Source of the DNA: Bacillus cereus group sp. RP43
GTDB taxonomy: Bacteria > Bacillota > Bacilli > Bacillales > Bacillaceae_G
Assembly: GCF_040459645.1 (NCBI RefSeq)
Contig: NZ_JARVHQ010000003.1
Location: forward strand, 62,001 to 126,000
Reading direction: 5' to 3'
DNA: 64,000 nt
Shown in pieces: positions 1-9,277 of the stretch; position 1 is the first letter of the stretch; each line of letters opens with the position of its first letter. A model generated the notes under the pieces. That model searched no databases. It worked only from the letters and a program-made list of their open reading frames with translations, and was not told where the DNA came from. The translations under genes and the position numbers were made by a program.

Positions 1-340
1 GTACAATCGGTCACAAACTTCCACGTAGATTTTTAGTGTCTTTTCTAATTCAGCCTTAGAGAAAGATGAATTGTTTTTAGAAGAATTAACAAGAAGAGAA
101 TTCACAGATAATATTGTATTGAAATAAAAACATCAGGCAATTTTAAAAGTGGAATATTGAGTAAATGATATTAAATATAGCTACTATATCAATGAGAAAA
201 TAAGAATTGTGTTGATTCAAAACCTTATTTAATTACCATAAAAAAGACAGAAGTAGTTCATATATCCTTTAAAAAGGGTGTTATTTTCAAATGGAAATTT
301 ATTGTTATATGTATTATTTAAAAGAAATAGTTGTTTATAA
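1..340. other. Left edge, possible 3' end of a decayed gene
   Basis: No complete gene is visible. On the plus strand, about 42 to 129, one frame reads a short open stretch ending in a TAA (ALEKDELFLEEL is part of it). It could be the C-terminus of a protein broken further upstream, but I do not recognise the family. The rest, up to the repeat array at 341, is AT-rich with no feature I can support. Confidence 0.25.
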
Positions 341-740
341 ATCCAACAAGCGTCATAAAATGCATATAAGTGCTAAATGTTTGATGTAATAATATAAAAT
401 ATATTTCAGTAAGTTTATAAATCCAACAAACGTCATAAAATGCATATAAGTGCTAAATGTTTGATGTAATAATATAAAATATATTTCAGTATGTTTATAA
501 ATCCAACAAACGTCATAAAATGCATATAAGTGCTAAATGTTTGATGTAATAATATAAAATATATTTCAGTATGTTTATAAATCCAACAAACGTCATAAAA
601 TGCATATAAGTGCTAAATGTTTGATATAATAATATAAAATATATTTCAGTATGTTTATAAATCCAACAAACGTTTTTAAATACATCTAAGTGTCAAGTGT
701 TTGATGAAGAAAAAATAAAATTACCGATATAACAGTATTT
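341..740. repeat. 80-bp tandem repeat array, family 1 (5 copies)
   Basis: Four nearly identical 80-bp units start at 341, 421, 501 and 581. A fifth, diverged unit starts at 661. Each opens with the core ATCCAACAAACGTCAT. Thirty or so bases later each carries ATGTTTGATG, roughly the reverse complement of the CAACAAACG part, so a unit holds two inverted half-sites. There are no unique spacers, so this is not a CRISPR. Such regularity suggests an iterated protein-binding site (centromere, iteron or operator array) or a transcribed repeat RNA. Position suggests a link with the toxin-antitoxin genes that follow, but this is unproven. Confidence 0.9.
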
Positions 741-779
741 GATTAAGTTATGGGATAATGCTAATATAATTGTATTAAT

Positions 780-1250
780 AAACCCAACAAACGTCATTGG
801 ATTATGCTTAATGCCAAAAGTTAGAAGATTAATTCATGTTTCATTTTATGAGTAAATTAAAAACCCAACAAACGTCATTGGATTATGCTTAATGCCAAAA
901 GTTAGAAGATTAATTCATGTTTCATTTTATGAGTAAATTAAAAATCCAACAAACGTCATTGAATTGTGTTTAATGCCAAAAGTTAGAAGATTAATTCATG
1001 TTTCATTTTATGAGTAAATTAAAAATCCAACAAACGTCATTGAATTGTGTTTAATGCCAAAAGTTAGAAGATTAATTCATGTTTCATTTTATGAGTAAAT
1101 TAAAAACCCAACAAACGTCATTGAATTATGTTTAATGCTAAAAGTTAGATGATTAATTTATGTTTTATTTTATGAGTAAATTAAAAATCCAACAAACGTC
1201 ATTGAATCATATTTAATGACAGAATTTGATGTGTTTTAATGATCAAAAAT
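780..1250. repeat. 81-bp tandem repeat array, family 2 (6 copies)
   Basis: Units start at 780, 861, 942, 1023, 1104 and 1185 with a strict 81-bp period, and the last is incomplete. They share the core CCAACAAACGTCATTG with the first array, but the remaining 60 or so bases are unrelated to it. Only the core is therefore conserved between families, as expected for a protein-binding site. Between the last family-1 core and the first family-2 core the gap is about 121 bp, close to one and a half units. The array ends about 100 bp before the first gene downstream. Confidence 0.9.
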
Positions 1251-1350
1251 GTTTTTTGAGTAGGCTTTGAGTACTGAAATAGACAAATGCTTATTTGGAA
1301 GTGCTGTTACTTAGTGTCATAACAATATGAGATAAAGGAGTAATGTGTAA

Positions 1351-2082
1351 GTGTCAGTAATGAGAGAACCTGAAATAAAAGAAAAATTTGCTAATCAAAG
1401 ATTTACGACAAAAGAACTCTTTGAATTTTACAACGAGCTAGAAGGTGATTTAAAGCAAACAACATTTAGATGGAGAGTGTATCATCTAAAACAGCAAGGT
1501 GTAATCAAGACTGTTTCGCGAGGTGTTTATGAAATAGGTTCCGAAATTTTGTTTATACCAAAGCTGTCTAAGGATGCGAAGCGGATCTTTAGAAAGTTAA
1601 AAAACGAATTTCCTTATGTGGATTTTGTTATATGGGAAACAGAATGGCTTAATAATTTTATGGTTCATCAACCTAATACAATGAATATAATTGTTGAAGT
1701 AGAATCGGCGTTAATAAATGATATTTTCAACTTTTTATATTTAAACGAAAAAAATGTAGTATTAGCTCCACGAGATAATACAGCGACTAATTACATGCTA
1801 AAAGACGGGTATAGTACAATTGTTTCATCTCTAGTATTACACAAGCCAACTTTGCAAGTAGAAAAATTTACTGTTCCCAAGATAGAAGCCATTATTGTAG
1901 ATTTATTCATCGATGAAATAATATTAACGTCATATCAAGGGCAAGAAAAAGTTAATATAATAGAAAACTTATTTAATGAATATACAATTAAGCGATCTAC
2001 AATAAAACAATATGCTAGTAAACGTGGAGTACTGGATAAAGTTTTAGAATTTTTAAACGAAGAAACCAATATTGATTTTTAA
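1351..2082 (+). CDS. AbiEi-like antitoxin/regulator of a type IV-like toxin-antitoxin pair
   Basis: 243 residues from a GTG start with AAAGGAG about ten bases upstream. The N-terminal 60 residues look like a winged helix (TTKELFEFYNE, then WRVYHLKQQGVIKTVSRGVYE), which is the usual build of AbiEi-type antitoxins: a DNA-binding head followed by a larger alpha/beta body. It is directly followed by an AbiEii-type nucleotidyltransferase gene, the standard partner. In characterised AbiE systems the antitoxin represses its own promoter and opposes the toxin without a stable complex. The repeat array just upstream is a candidate binding region. Assignment rests on the fold pattern and the neighbour, since sequence similarity to AbiEi itself is weak by eye. 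Confidence 0.65.
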   Translation: MSVMREPEIKEKFANQRFTTKELFEFYNELEGDLKQTTFRWRVYHLKQQGVIKTVSRGVYEIGSEILFIPKLSKDAKRIFRKLKNEFPYVDFVIWETEWLNNFMVHQPNTMNIIVEVESALINDIFNFLYLNEKNVVLAPRDNTATNYMLKDGYSTIVSSLVLHKPTLQVEKFTVPKIEAIIVDLFIDEIILTSYQGQEKVNIIENLFNEYTIKRSTIKQYASKRGVLDKVLEFLNEETNIDF

Positions 2083-2101
2083 TTGTACGGGGGGATATTA
2101 C

Positions 2102-3226
2102 ATGATTGCAACTAGGACATTTGAAAGTGAATGGATTACGAATCTATCTAAAAAATTCGGAAGCGAAAGAGGAAGAGGGACTAGAAGTAATCCAGAGCTC
2201 GTAGAAAAAGTGACTAAAGCTTTACACTTATTAGAATTGTTAAGTCAAAGCGAACTAAACTTTATTTTTAAAGGTGGAACATCGCTACTTTTACTATTAG
2301 ATAATATTCATAGATTTTCTATTGATATTGATATTATCGTTGAAAAGGAAAAGAATGAAGTAACTATACAAGAGTTAGAGGGAGTTATTACTGAATTAGT
2401 AGAAAAAAGCAGCGTCTTCAACGACTGGGAAGAAAGCGAAAGAAAAGCAAATGATGTTCCAAAGTCTCACTATAAGCTTCATTATAAATCAGCAGTAAAT
2501 GAATCTCAGCCGCACTATATTCTTTTAGATGTTTTATTTGAAAAAAGCCATTATGAAGAAACTACTTTTAGAAGTATCAAGTGTGATTTCATTGAACATG
2601 AAGACCCGGAAGTTCAAGTTAAAATGCCTACCGTTGAATGTATACTAGGAGATAAATTAACAGCTTTTGCACCTTTAACGACTGGTATACCTTATATGAG
2701 AAATAAAGAATTAGAGATTATAAAGCAACTATTTGACGTTGAAAATCTCTTTGATGAAGTTGGAAATTTAGAAATAGTAAAACGCACATTTAGTCAATTT
2801 GCTCTACAAGAACTAAGTTATAGGGACAAAAAGGAATTGAGTGTAGATAATGTGTTAGAAGATATTTTTAACACATCTTTAATTATTTGTGCACAAGGTT
2901 CGGTTTGCGAAGGTGAGTTTAAAAACTTACAAGATGGTGTTACTCGTATTAAAGATTTTATCTTTAGTAAACAGTATATGTTCCGCGATGCTGTAATTAG
3001 TGCGTCGAAAGCTGCCTATTTAGCGCAGTTGCTTTTAAAAGGAAAATCGACTGTTGAGCGATTTAACAACAGTGATATGTCTGATTGGAAAGTTGCAATC
3101 CCGGTTAATGTGAGGCAAAGTGAAAATGATATTTGGCGTATAAGAAATATTAATACTGTGAAAAAAAGCTCTCCAGAAGCTTATTTCTATATCTATAAAG
3201 CGCTTGAGTTACATAATCAACAATAG
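2102..3226 (+). CDS. AbiEii-type nucleotidyltransferase toxin
   Basis: 374 residues from the ATG at 2102, chosen because a strong GGGGGG-type ribosome site lies 6 to 12 bases upstream. An in-frame ATG at 2072 overlaps the upstream gene and lacks a site. Residues 58-61 (GGTS), followed by RFSIDID with Asp75 and Asp77, form the metal-binding GG(T/S)-D-x-D motif of DNA polymerase beta-fold nucleotidyltransferases of the AbiEii family. Known AbiEii and MenT-type toxins act on nucleotides or tRNA and arrest growth or abort phage infection. The gap to the antitoxin gene is about 20 bp, so the two are one operon. Length fits the longer members of the family. No frameshift is seen. Confidence 0.8.
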   Translation: MIATRTFESEWITNLSKKFGSERGRGTRSNPELVEKVTKALHLLELLSQSELNFIFKGGTSLLLLLDNIHRFSIDIDIIVEKEKNEVTIQELEGVITELVEKSSVFNDWEESERKANDVPKSHYKLHYKSAVNESQPHYILLDVLFEKSHYEETTFRSIKCDFIEHEDPEVQVKMPTVECILGDKLTAFAPLTTGIPYMRNKELEIIKQLFDVENLFDEVGNLEIVKRTFSQFALQELSYRDKKELSVDNVLEDIFNTSLIICAQGSVCEGEFKNLQDGVTRIKDFIFSKQYMFRDAVISASKAAYLAQLLLKGKSTVERFNNSDMSDWKVAIPVNVRQSENDIWRIRNINTVKKSSPEAYFYIYKALELHNQQ

Positions 3227-3246
3227 CAAACTCATAGTTACTAATC

Positions 3247-3605
3247 ACCTAGGTTAAGTGAACTACTCGCCACTTAGCAAAGCTTGAAGTGGGAGCTTCT
3301 CAGTTCCACGACGAAAGTAACCTTTCGTCTCCCTGAGCGTTACTTCGGGATGTTCCACCCCTAGATGTCCAACGTTTGGACGCTCTTTTGGTACGGTTGA
3401 TATTTTACGCAGGAATCGAATGGATTGGTTTTCGCACTCTATTTTCTTCCTGCAACCTCATATATCAAGTTATCAAAGAGCTTCATATAGTTCGTTTATC
3501 AAAAGTTTTTGGCTATGCTAAACCGAAATTCAGCTCCCACCTACCGTTGGGCTACGCCCTTAACACGCTTGAGGAAGGAGAATTCTTTCGGGGAATTCGT
3601 TAAAT
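3247..3605 (-). mobile_element. tnpB-less IS200/IS605-type element (copy 1 of type A)
   Basis: About 355 bp nearly repeated at 24668-25018. Read on the minus strand it begins with a left-end block (GTAGGTGGGAGCTGAATTTC) and ends in a hairpin followed by GTAGTTCA, like the right end of the tnpB element near 45290. The stretch before that end (AGGGGTGGAACATCCCGAAG, then CAGGGAGACGAAAGG) looks like the structured omegaRNA region of IS1341-type elements. No transposase or tnpB reading frame is present; open frames here are chance. It is best read as a MITE that kept both ends and an omegaRNA-like segment. Confidence 0.6.
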
Positions 3606-3711
3606 ATTTTATGCTGACTATGGAAGGGTTTTCCTTGCCTTTGAGCGTACAGCAAGATGAATGTCGTTAAGTAATATGTATACCTGTTGTACGTTGAAAA
3701 ATACGGAAAAA
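3605..3711. repeat. Dispersed hairpin repeat, copy 1
   Basis: One of at least six copies in the window. A left arm containing TTTGAGCGTACAG and a right arm containing TGTACGTTGAAA pair imperfectly across a variable middle. Preceded by ATGCTGACTA and GGAAGGGTTTTCC. The other copies lie at 16024, 19263, 19754, 20200 and 20528. It resembles the short intergenic repeats (bcr class) of the B. cereus group, though I cannot assign a bcr number. Confidence 0.7.
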
Positions 3712-4501
3712 TTTACCTCTAGTTTATAGCACCATCCCCTAAAAGTGTTGGACATATGATAGAAATCCCTGTTTTCTAGATTGGAAAGTAGGGGTTTTTG
3801 TCATATATACACCATCTCATATATCAAGATGTATAGTAAATTTCATTAATTATTATGGTAGTTAATGAGACTTAAGAAAGAAGCATGTCCTTCCATTAAA
3901 AACCCCTCATATCTATAATTACTTCATTATCATTCAGTACCGCGAAAATTCAGAATATTCAATTTAAATAATATCAATTTACTATATCTTACATTTATGT
4001 AAGTATGGTTACAAATGGTTTGTGGTAATTATTGCAGAATTTTTTATAAACATGCGAGGTTAATCGCTCATAAATAATCTTTACTCTTGTAATGTAATTG
4101 AGAAACTGGAATAACATATTGTTACTTAGTTACATTATTGTACACGTCATATCTAATCAATTTGTGATGCTAAAAGAAATTTAATACACCGCAAACATTT
4201 TATTTAAAAGAAGGAAGGAGGGAAATGGAAAGGTTTAAAATATATGATGAAAACTATGTGGAAATTGTAAAAATGCTTCCGGAAAATCCATTGTATTAAA
4301 AAGAGACCTATTCTTAGTAAATAGAAAGATTGGCGTATTACTTGACTCTAATAATACCTATTTAGTTTTGGATAATTGATTTTTAAATACTTAAAAGAGA
4401 GAAGATTTGTGGTTTTAACTCAAGATGTATTAAAAGTCTAAATTAACTAGACAAAAAAGTACTACATTTTAATGTTGAACCTAGAAGAGGAGAGGACGTA
4501 A
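3712..4501 (+). promoter_or_regulatory. Upstream region and probable long leader of the capsule operon
   Basis: Nearly 800 bp with no intact gene precedes capB. In B. anthracis the cap transcripts start roughly 500 to 730 bp upstream of capB and are driven by AtxA, AcpA and AcpB. This stretch is the right place for equivalent promoters but I cannot fix a start site. It contains a broken short frame at 4225 (separate entry). A segment near 3805-3860 resembles the block that accompanies the dispersed hairpin repeat elsewhere (CATATATCAAGATGTATAGT). The ribosome site for capB is AGAGGAGAGG at about 4486. Confidence 0.4.
4225..4384 (+). pseudogene. Broken short coding remnant in the cap leader
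   Basis: An ATG at 4225 with a very strong AAGGAAGGAGGG site opens a 24-codon frame (MERFKIYDENYVEIVK begins it) that stops at 4299. A second open stretch in another frame (VNRKIGVLLDSNNTYLVLDN) runs on to about 4384, as if one small gene had been split by a frameshift. Family not recognised. It could also be a translated leader peptide, since it lies inside the expected long cap leader. Confidence 0.35.
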
Positions 4502-5686
4502 ATGATAATCATTATAGTATTATGTGTAACAATTCTATTAATTTATGGTGTTTGGGAACGTATATTACATAAAAAGAGGTTACATTCGATACCAATTAGA
4601 ATCAATGTAAATGGTATTCGAGGGAAGTCAACAGTTACAAGGTTAATTACTGGGGTTGTGAAAGAAGCAAATTATAAGGTCGTAGGAAAAACAACCGGAA
4701 CATCGGCGCGAATGATTTATTGGTTCACAAAAGATGAATCACCAATAAAACGACGAAAAGAAGGACCAAATATCGGTGAACAGCGGAGAGTGATAAAAGA
4801 AGTATCAGATTTAGAAGCAGATGCTCTTGTATGTGAATGTATGGCAGTTCAGCCGGATTATCAAATTATATTTCAGAATATGATGATTAAAGCGAACATA
4901 GGTGTTATCGTCAATGTTTTGGAGGACCATATGGATGTCATGGGGCCCACGCTTAATGAAGTATCAGATGCATTTACGTCAACAATTCCATACAATGGTT
5001 ATTTAGTAACAATCGAAAGCGATTATTTAGAGTATTTCAAAAAGGTAGCTAAACAAAGAAATACAAAGGTAATAACAGCGGATAACTCGAAAATTTCAGA
5101 TGAATTTTTACGGAAATTTGATTATATGGTATTCCCTGATAATGCATCAATTGCCTTAGCTGTTGCCGAAGCAATGGGAATTGATGAAGAAACCGCATTT
5201 CATGGTATGTTAAATGCTCAACCAGATCCTGGAGCAATGCGAATTACACGATTTGGAGAAACACTAGATCCATCATTTTTTGTAAATGGATTTGCAGCAA
5301 ATGATGCATCATCAACCTTGCGTATTTGGGAAAGAGTAAGTTCTTTTAAATATAGTGAGAAGGCTCCCATTATTATTATGAATTGTAGAGCGGATCGTGT
5401 GGATAGAACCGAACAGTTTGCTAAAGATGTATTACCATATATCGAGGCAGAAATATTATTAGCTATAGGAGAGACAACCACTCCTATTAAGGATTTTCAT
5501 GAGAAAGGCGAAATACCTGCGAAGTTGTTTATTGATTTAGAAGGTTGGTCAACAGAAGAAATTATGAACGCCATGCGTCCGTATATCAGAGGTCGTATTG
5601 TATACGGTATAGGAAACTTTCATGGAGCCGCTACACCATTAATTGATGCAATTATAAAAGAAGAGTTAGTAAGCAAAGTTAGCTAA
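4502..5686 (+). CDS. capB: Poly-gamma-glutamate synthase subunit CapB
   Basis: 394 residues, the usual length of CapB/PgsB. A hydrophobic N-terminus (residues 2-17) anchors it in the membrane. The P-loop NGIRGKST at 37-44 and the later NVLEDHMDVMG segment are typical of this Mur-ligase-related, ATP-dependent amide ligase. With CapC it polymerises glutamate through gamma-peptide bonds at the inner face of the membrane. First gene of a five-gene operon, with a 20-bp gap to capC. A clear AGAGGAG site precedes the ATG. The complete CapBCADE set with intact motifs implies a functional polyglutamate capsule. Identification is from motif, length and operon order. Confidence 0.95.
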   Translation: MIIIIVLCVTILLIYGVWERILHKKRLHSIPIRINVNGIRGKSTVTRLITGVVKEANYKVVGKTTGTSARMIYWFTKDESPIKRRKEGPNIGEQRRVIKEVSDLEADALVCECMAVQPDYQIIFQNMMIKANIGVIVNVLEDHMDVMGPTLNEVSDAFTSTIPYNGYLVTIESDYLEYFKKVAKQRNTKVITADNSKISDEFLRKFDYMVFPDNASIALAVAEAMGIDEETAFHGMLNAQPDPGAMRITRFGETLDPSFFVNGFAANDASSTLRIWERVSSFKYSEKAPIIIMNCRADRVDRTEQFAKDVLPYIEAEILLAIGETTTPIKDFHEKGEIPAKLFIDLEGWSTEEIMNAMRPYIRGRIVYGIGNFHGAATPLIDAIIKEELVSKVS

Positions 5687-5706
5687 GAGCATAAGGAGGA
5701 AAATTA

Positions 5707-6156
5707 ATGTTTGGATCAGATTTATATATCGCATTAGTATTAGGTGTTACCTTAAGCCTCATATATACAGAAAAGACGGGGATACTGCCTTCAGGATTAG
5801 TTGTAGCAGGTTATTTATCTCTAATTTTTAATCAACCTGTATTTATGTTAATTGTATTACTTATCAGTATTTTAACATACTTAATCGTAACACATGGTAT
5901 AGCGCGTTTTACAATTTTATATGGTCGTCGAAAATTTGCAGCAATGCTTATTACTGGAATTTGCTTAAAACTTATATTTGATTACCTGTATCCTGTAATG
6001 CCATTTGAAGTTTATGAGTTTCGAGGTATTGGTGTCATTGTCCCAGGATTAATTGCTAATACAATTCAAAAACAAGGTTTGCCATTAACTATTGGTAGTA
6101 CGCTTTTATTAAGTGGTCTTACATTCGGAATTTTAAACATTTATTATCTATTTTAA
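5707..6156 (+). CDS. capC: Poly-gamma-glutamate synthase subunit CapC
   Basis: 149 residues, the family length, and highly hydrophobic with several membrane segments (about 5-20, 30-65, 75-95, 125-149). It has the family's GILPSGLVVAGYLSL and RGIGVIVPGLIANTIQKQG segments. CapC forms the membrane-embedded part of the synthase with CapB. The ribosome site AAGGAGG lies 8 bp upstream, and capA starts 11 bp after the stop. No sign of damage. Confidence 0.95.
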   Translation: MFGSDLYIALVLGVTLSLIYTEKTGILPSGLVVAGYLSLIFNQPVFMLIVLLISILTYLIVTHGIARFTILYGRRKFAAMLITGICLKLIFDYLYPVMPFEVYEFRGIGVIVPGLIANTIQKQGLPLTIGSTLLLSGLTFGILNIYYLF

Positions 6157-6167
6157 GGAGAGGGAAA

Positions 6168-7349
6168 ATGCAAAAAAAATTAACATTCCAGGAAAAGCTC
6201 TTAGCATTTAGTAAAAAGACTAAGAAAAAAAACACTCTATATACATTAACTACATTACTTGGTATTTCCATAGCTTTAATCTGTTTTTCATTTTTTGAAC
6301 GTATTAAAGCAACAGAATCGATAGCTGCTAATACAGAGGCAATATTTACGATGACAATGGTTGGTGATGTAATGATGGGACGAAATATAAAAGAAATTTC
6401 CGAACGCTATGGTCCTGCTTATGTTTTCAGATACACTTTACCATACTTTGAGAATTCAGATTACGTTAGTGGTAACTTTGAAAATCCTGTTTTACTAAAA
6501 ACGAAGGAACAGTATGAAAAAGCAGAGAAATATATCCACCTAGAAACACAAAGACAAGCAGTTGCAGCTGCTAAAGAAGCTGGTTTTACAATCTTAAATT
6601 TAGCGAATAACCATATGATGGACTTTGGTGAAAGGGGATTAAAGGATACCTTACAAGTTTTTAAAGAAGAAAGTTTAGATTACATAGGAGCCGGGGGGAA
6701 TTTAACGGACGCTAAAAATATTGTATATCAAGATTTAAATGGTGTGAGAGTTGCTTCACTTGGTTTTACAGATGCATATGTGGATGGATTTATTGCAACA
6801 AAAGAACAGGCTGGTGTATTGAATATGAATCCAGATATATTTTTTGAACTTATTAGAAAAGCTAAAAAATCTACAGAAGGGAATGCAGATCTTGTAATTG
6901 TTAATGCACACTGGGGAGATGAATATGATACTGAAGCAAACCCAAGACAAAAAGCATTAGCAAAAGCAATGGTTGATGCAGGTGCTGATATTATTATTGG
7001 GCATCATCCACATGTTCTCCAATCTTTTGAAGTTTATAAAAATAGTATTATATTTTATAGCTTAGGAAATTTTATTTTTGATCAAGGATGGACAAGAACA
7101 AAAGATAGTGCATTGGTACAATATCATTTACAAAATAACGGATTAGCAAAAGTTGAAATAGTACCTTTAAAAATTAAAGAAGGAACACCACGCCCAGTAT
7201 CTGGTTGGTGGGATACGGAAAGGATTAATCGACAACTTACAAAAAAAACAAAGCATGAATCAATATGGAATGAAAAAAAGGGGAAGATAGAAATTACTGT
7301 GAATCACCAACGTATTCTTGACCATAAGAACGAAAGAGCTAATCAATGA
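6168..7349 (+). CDS. capA: Capsule polyglutamate export/assembly protein CapA
   Basis: 393 residues. A membrane anchor lies at about residues 25-42, after a lysine-rich cytoplasmic tail. The outside part is a PGA_cap metallophosphatase-like domain with the family blocks MVGDVMMGRN, NLANNHMMDFG, HWGDEYD and GHHPHVLQSFEVY, then YSLGNFIFDQG. CapA/PgsA is required for transport or stabilisation of the nascent polyglutamate chain, though its enzymatic activity, if any, is not settled. Translation is probably coupled to capC (11-bp gap, GGAGAGGG site). Confidence 0.93.
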   Translation: MQKKLTFQEKLLAFSKKTKKKNTLYTLTTLLGISIALICFSFFERIKATESIAANTEAIFTMTMVGDVMMGRNIKEISERYGPAYVFRYTLPYFENSDYVSGNFENPVLLKTKEQYEKAEKYIHLETQRQAVAAAKEAGFTILNLANNHMMDFGERGLKDTLQVFKEESLDYIGAGGNLTDAKNIVYQDLNGVRVASLGFTDAYVDGFIATKEQAGVLNMNPDIFFELIRKAKKSTEGNADLVIVNAHWGDEYDTEANPRQKALAKAMVDAGADIIIGHHPHVLQSFEVYKNSIIFYSLGNFIFDQGWTRTKDSALVQYHLQNNGLAKVEIVPLKIKEGTPRPVSGWWDTERINRQLTKKTKHESIWNEKKGKIEITVNHQRILDHKNERANQ

Positions 7350-7370
7350 CAAAGATAAGGAGATAGTAGT

Positions 7371-8969
7371 TTGAATTTCTTTCATAAAATACGTGGCGTA
7401 AAATTATTATTTATTCTTTTCATAATATTAATGACATTAATATTTTACTTGGTTTATCATAATCGTATATTTTATTTTTATAATAAAGATAACGTACAAA
7501 AAAGGCAAAGCATAAAGGAAGATTTCGCATACGGAGTAAGCGCTTCCCATCCGCTTGCTGTAGATGAGGGCATGAAAATTTTACAACAAGGAGGAAATGC
7601 AATTGATGCGGCAATAGTAGTTTCATATTTGTTGGGAGTTGTAGAACCTTACGCTTCAGGATTAGGTGGTGGTGGTGGTATGTTAATTTTAAATGAACAT
7701 GGGGATAGTAATTTTATAGACTACCGTGAAATCGCCCCCTCTCAAATTAACAATACAGGTAATACAGGAATTCCAGGGTTCGTAGCGGGAATGGAATTTG
7801 CACATAAAAAATACGGATCTATACAGATGTCGGAATTGTTAAAACCTTCCATTTACTACGCGGAGAATGGATTTGAAGTAGACGATATACTTTCTTCTCG
7901 ATTGGCTGGTGCATATCATCGAATTTATTCGAAAAGGCTAAAAATCTTTTATCCTGATGGAAATCCAATTAATACAGGACAAAAACTTATTCAGACAAAA
8001 TTATCCGACACTTTGAAAAATATTCAAGGAAAAGGTGCTTCGGTATTTTATCAAGGAGAGATTGCCAATGAATTGAATAAAGTAACTAATATCCCTTTGG
8101 TGGATATAAAAAAATATCAAATTGAAGAGAGAAAACCAGTAATTGGAGAATATTGTGGATATACAGTGTACACGGCTCCACCTCCTTTTTCTGGGGTAAC
8201 ATTGCTCCAAATGTTAAAACAGGCTGAAATAAATAATACTTATATAAGCGCTAATAATTTAGAAACTTATATAAAATCGATGGGTAAAATTACAAAATCT
8301 TCATATCAAGATAGGATTAAAACAATAGGGGATCCTAAATTTTCTAAAATGCGTTCAAAAGAATGGATTAGTGATCACTATTTATCAACATTAATTGAAG
8401 AGGCAGATAAATTACCTCTTGAAGAGGAGCACGAAAGTACAACGCATTTTGTTGTTATGGACAAATATGGAACGGTTGTTTCTGTAACTAATACTTTAAG
8501 TAATTTTTTTGGTACGGGAGATTATGTGCAAGGTTTTTTTCTAAATAATCAGCTAGCTAACTTTAGTAAAACTCCAAACCATATAGAACCAGGTAAACGT
8601 TCAAGAACGTTTATGGCGCCCACTATTTTAGAAAAAGAAGGGAAAGAAATTATAGGCATTGGGTCGCCAGGTGGAAATCGAATACCCCAAATTTTAACGT
8701 TAGTACTAGAAAGGTATCTCCATAGAAATTCTAGTTTACAAACTATTGTAGATGAGTCACGGTTTATCTTTGAAAAAGATAACTTATATACTGAGACTCT
8801 ATTACCCTTCAATGTAGAGAAAAGCGTAGTTGAAGACGGTTATAACGTTATTTACAAGGATTCACCAGTGTTTTATGGAGGGGTACAAGCTTTAATCAGA
8901 GATGAAAAAAAGAATAGGATTAATGGAGCTGGAGATGGAAGAAGGAACGGATCTTGGAGATCTAACTAA
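7371..8969 (+). CDS. capD: Capsule gamma-glutamyltransferase CapD
   Basis: 532 residues from a TTG start at 7371 with AAGGAG just upstream. One N-terminal membrane segment or signal (about 12-30) is followed by a gamma-glutamyltransferase domain. The self-cleavage site is visible as STTH at 356-359. By analogy with Thr352 of B. anthracis CapD, Thr357 would become the N-terminal nucleophile of the small subunit after autoproteolysis. GSPGGNRIPQ near the C-terminus is the usual glycine-rich block. In B. anthracis CapD cleaves polyglutamate and links it to peptidoglycan. Its presence indicates an anchored capsule, not just released polymer as in B. subtilis with PgdS or Ggt. Confidence 0.93.
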   Translation: MNFFHKIRGVKLLFILFIILMTLIFYLVYHNRIFYFYNKDNVQKRQSIKEDFAYGVSASHPLAVDEGMKILQQGGNAIDAAIVVSYLLGVVEPYASGLGGGGGMLILNEHGDSNFIDYREIAPSQINNTGNTGIPGFVAGMEFAHKKYGSIQMSELLKPSIYYAENGFEVDDILSSRLAGAYHRIYSKRLKIFYPDGNPINTGQKLIQTKLSDTLKNIQGKGASVFYQGEIANELNKVTNIPLVDIKKYQIEERKPVIGEYCGYTVYTAPPPFSGVTLLQMLKQAEINNTYISANNLETYIKSMGKITKSSYQDRIKTIGDPKFSKMRSKEWISDHYLSTLIEEADKLPLEEEHESTTHFVVMDKYGTVVSVTNTLSNFFGTGDYVQGFFLNNQLANFSKTPNHIEPGKRSRTFMAPTILEKEGKEIIGIGSPGGNRIPQILTLVLERYLHRNSSLQTIVDESRFIFEKDNLYTETLLPFNVEKSVVEDGYNVIYKDSPVFYGGVQALIRDEKKNRINGAGDGRRNGSWRSN

Positions 8970-8990
8970 AAAGAGGGAGAGTGCAGTTTG

Positions 8991-9131
8991 ATGGTGAAAA
9001 ATACAATAAAATGGTTGGTACCAATATTGGTTATAGCAGTATTACTTATTACACTTGGGAGCTTTAAACGTTCATCAACAATCACATCTGAGGAACAAGA
9101 AAAGATTGATTATCATGTAAACGTTGAATAG
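8991..9131 (+). CDS. capE: Small capsule protein CapE
   Basis: 46 residues: one membrane segment (about 8-24) and a short polar tail ending YHVNVE. Length, topology and place directly after capD match CapE of B. anthracis (47 residues), a required small subunit of the synthase complex, analogous to PgsE. The ribosome site GAGGGAGAG is about 8-16 bases before the ATG. The gene is very short and easily missed. It completes the capBCADE operon. Confidence 0.85.
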   Translation: MVKNTIKWLVPILVIAVLLITLGSFKRSSTITSEEQEKIDYHVNVE

Positions 9132-9277
9132 AAATTTCATCGTATATTATTAACAACTTATTATACACTTTGTTTGTTATATTAGACGAAAGTTCCAACC
9201 AGAAAACCAAATATGTTAGGACGTATAGTAATCCTAAAGGAAATGAGACGTACTCTTAATTTAATGGAGGTAGCATA

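Noticed and set aside
341..1250. CRISPR array
   Set aside because: The units are whole 80-81 bp repeats with no unique spacers between short direct repeats, and there are no cas genes.
3376..3603. 75-residue frame, with a near-identical one at 24788-25006
   Set aside because: They lie inside the two tnpB-less IS605-type elements and read through the end and scaffold sequences. Repetition reflects the element, not a protein.
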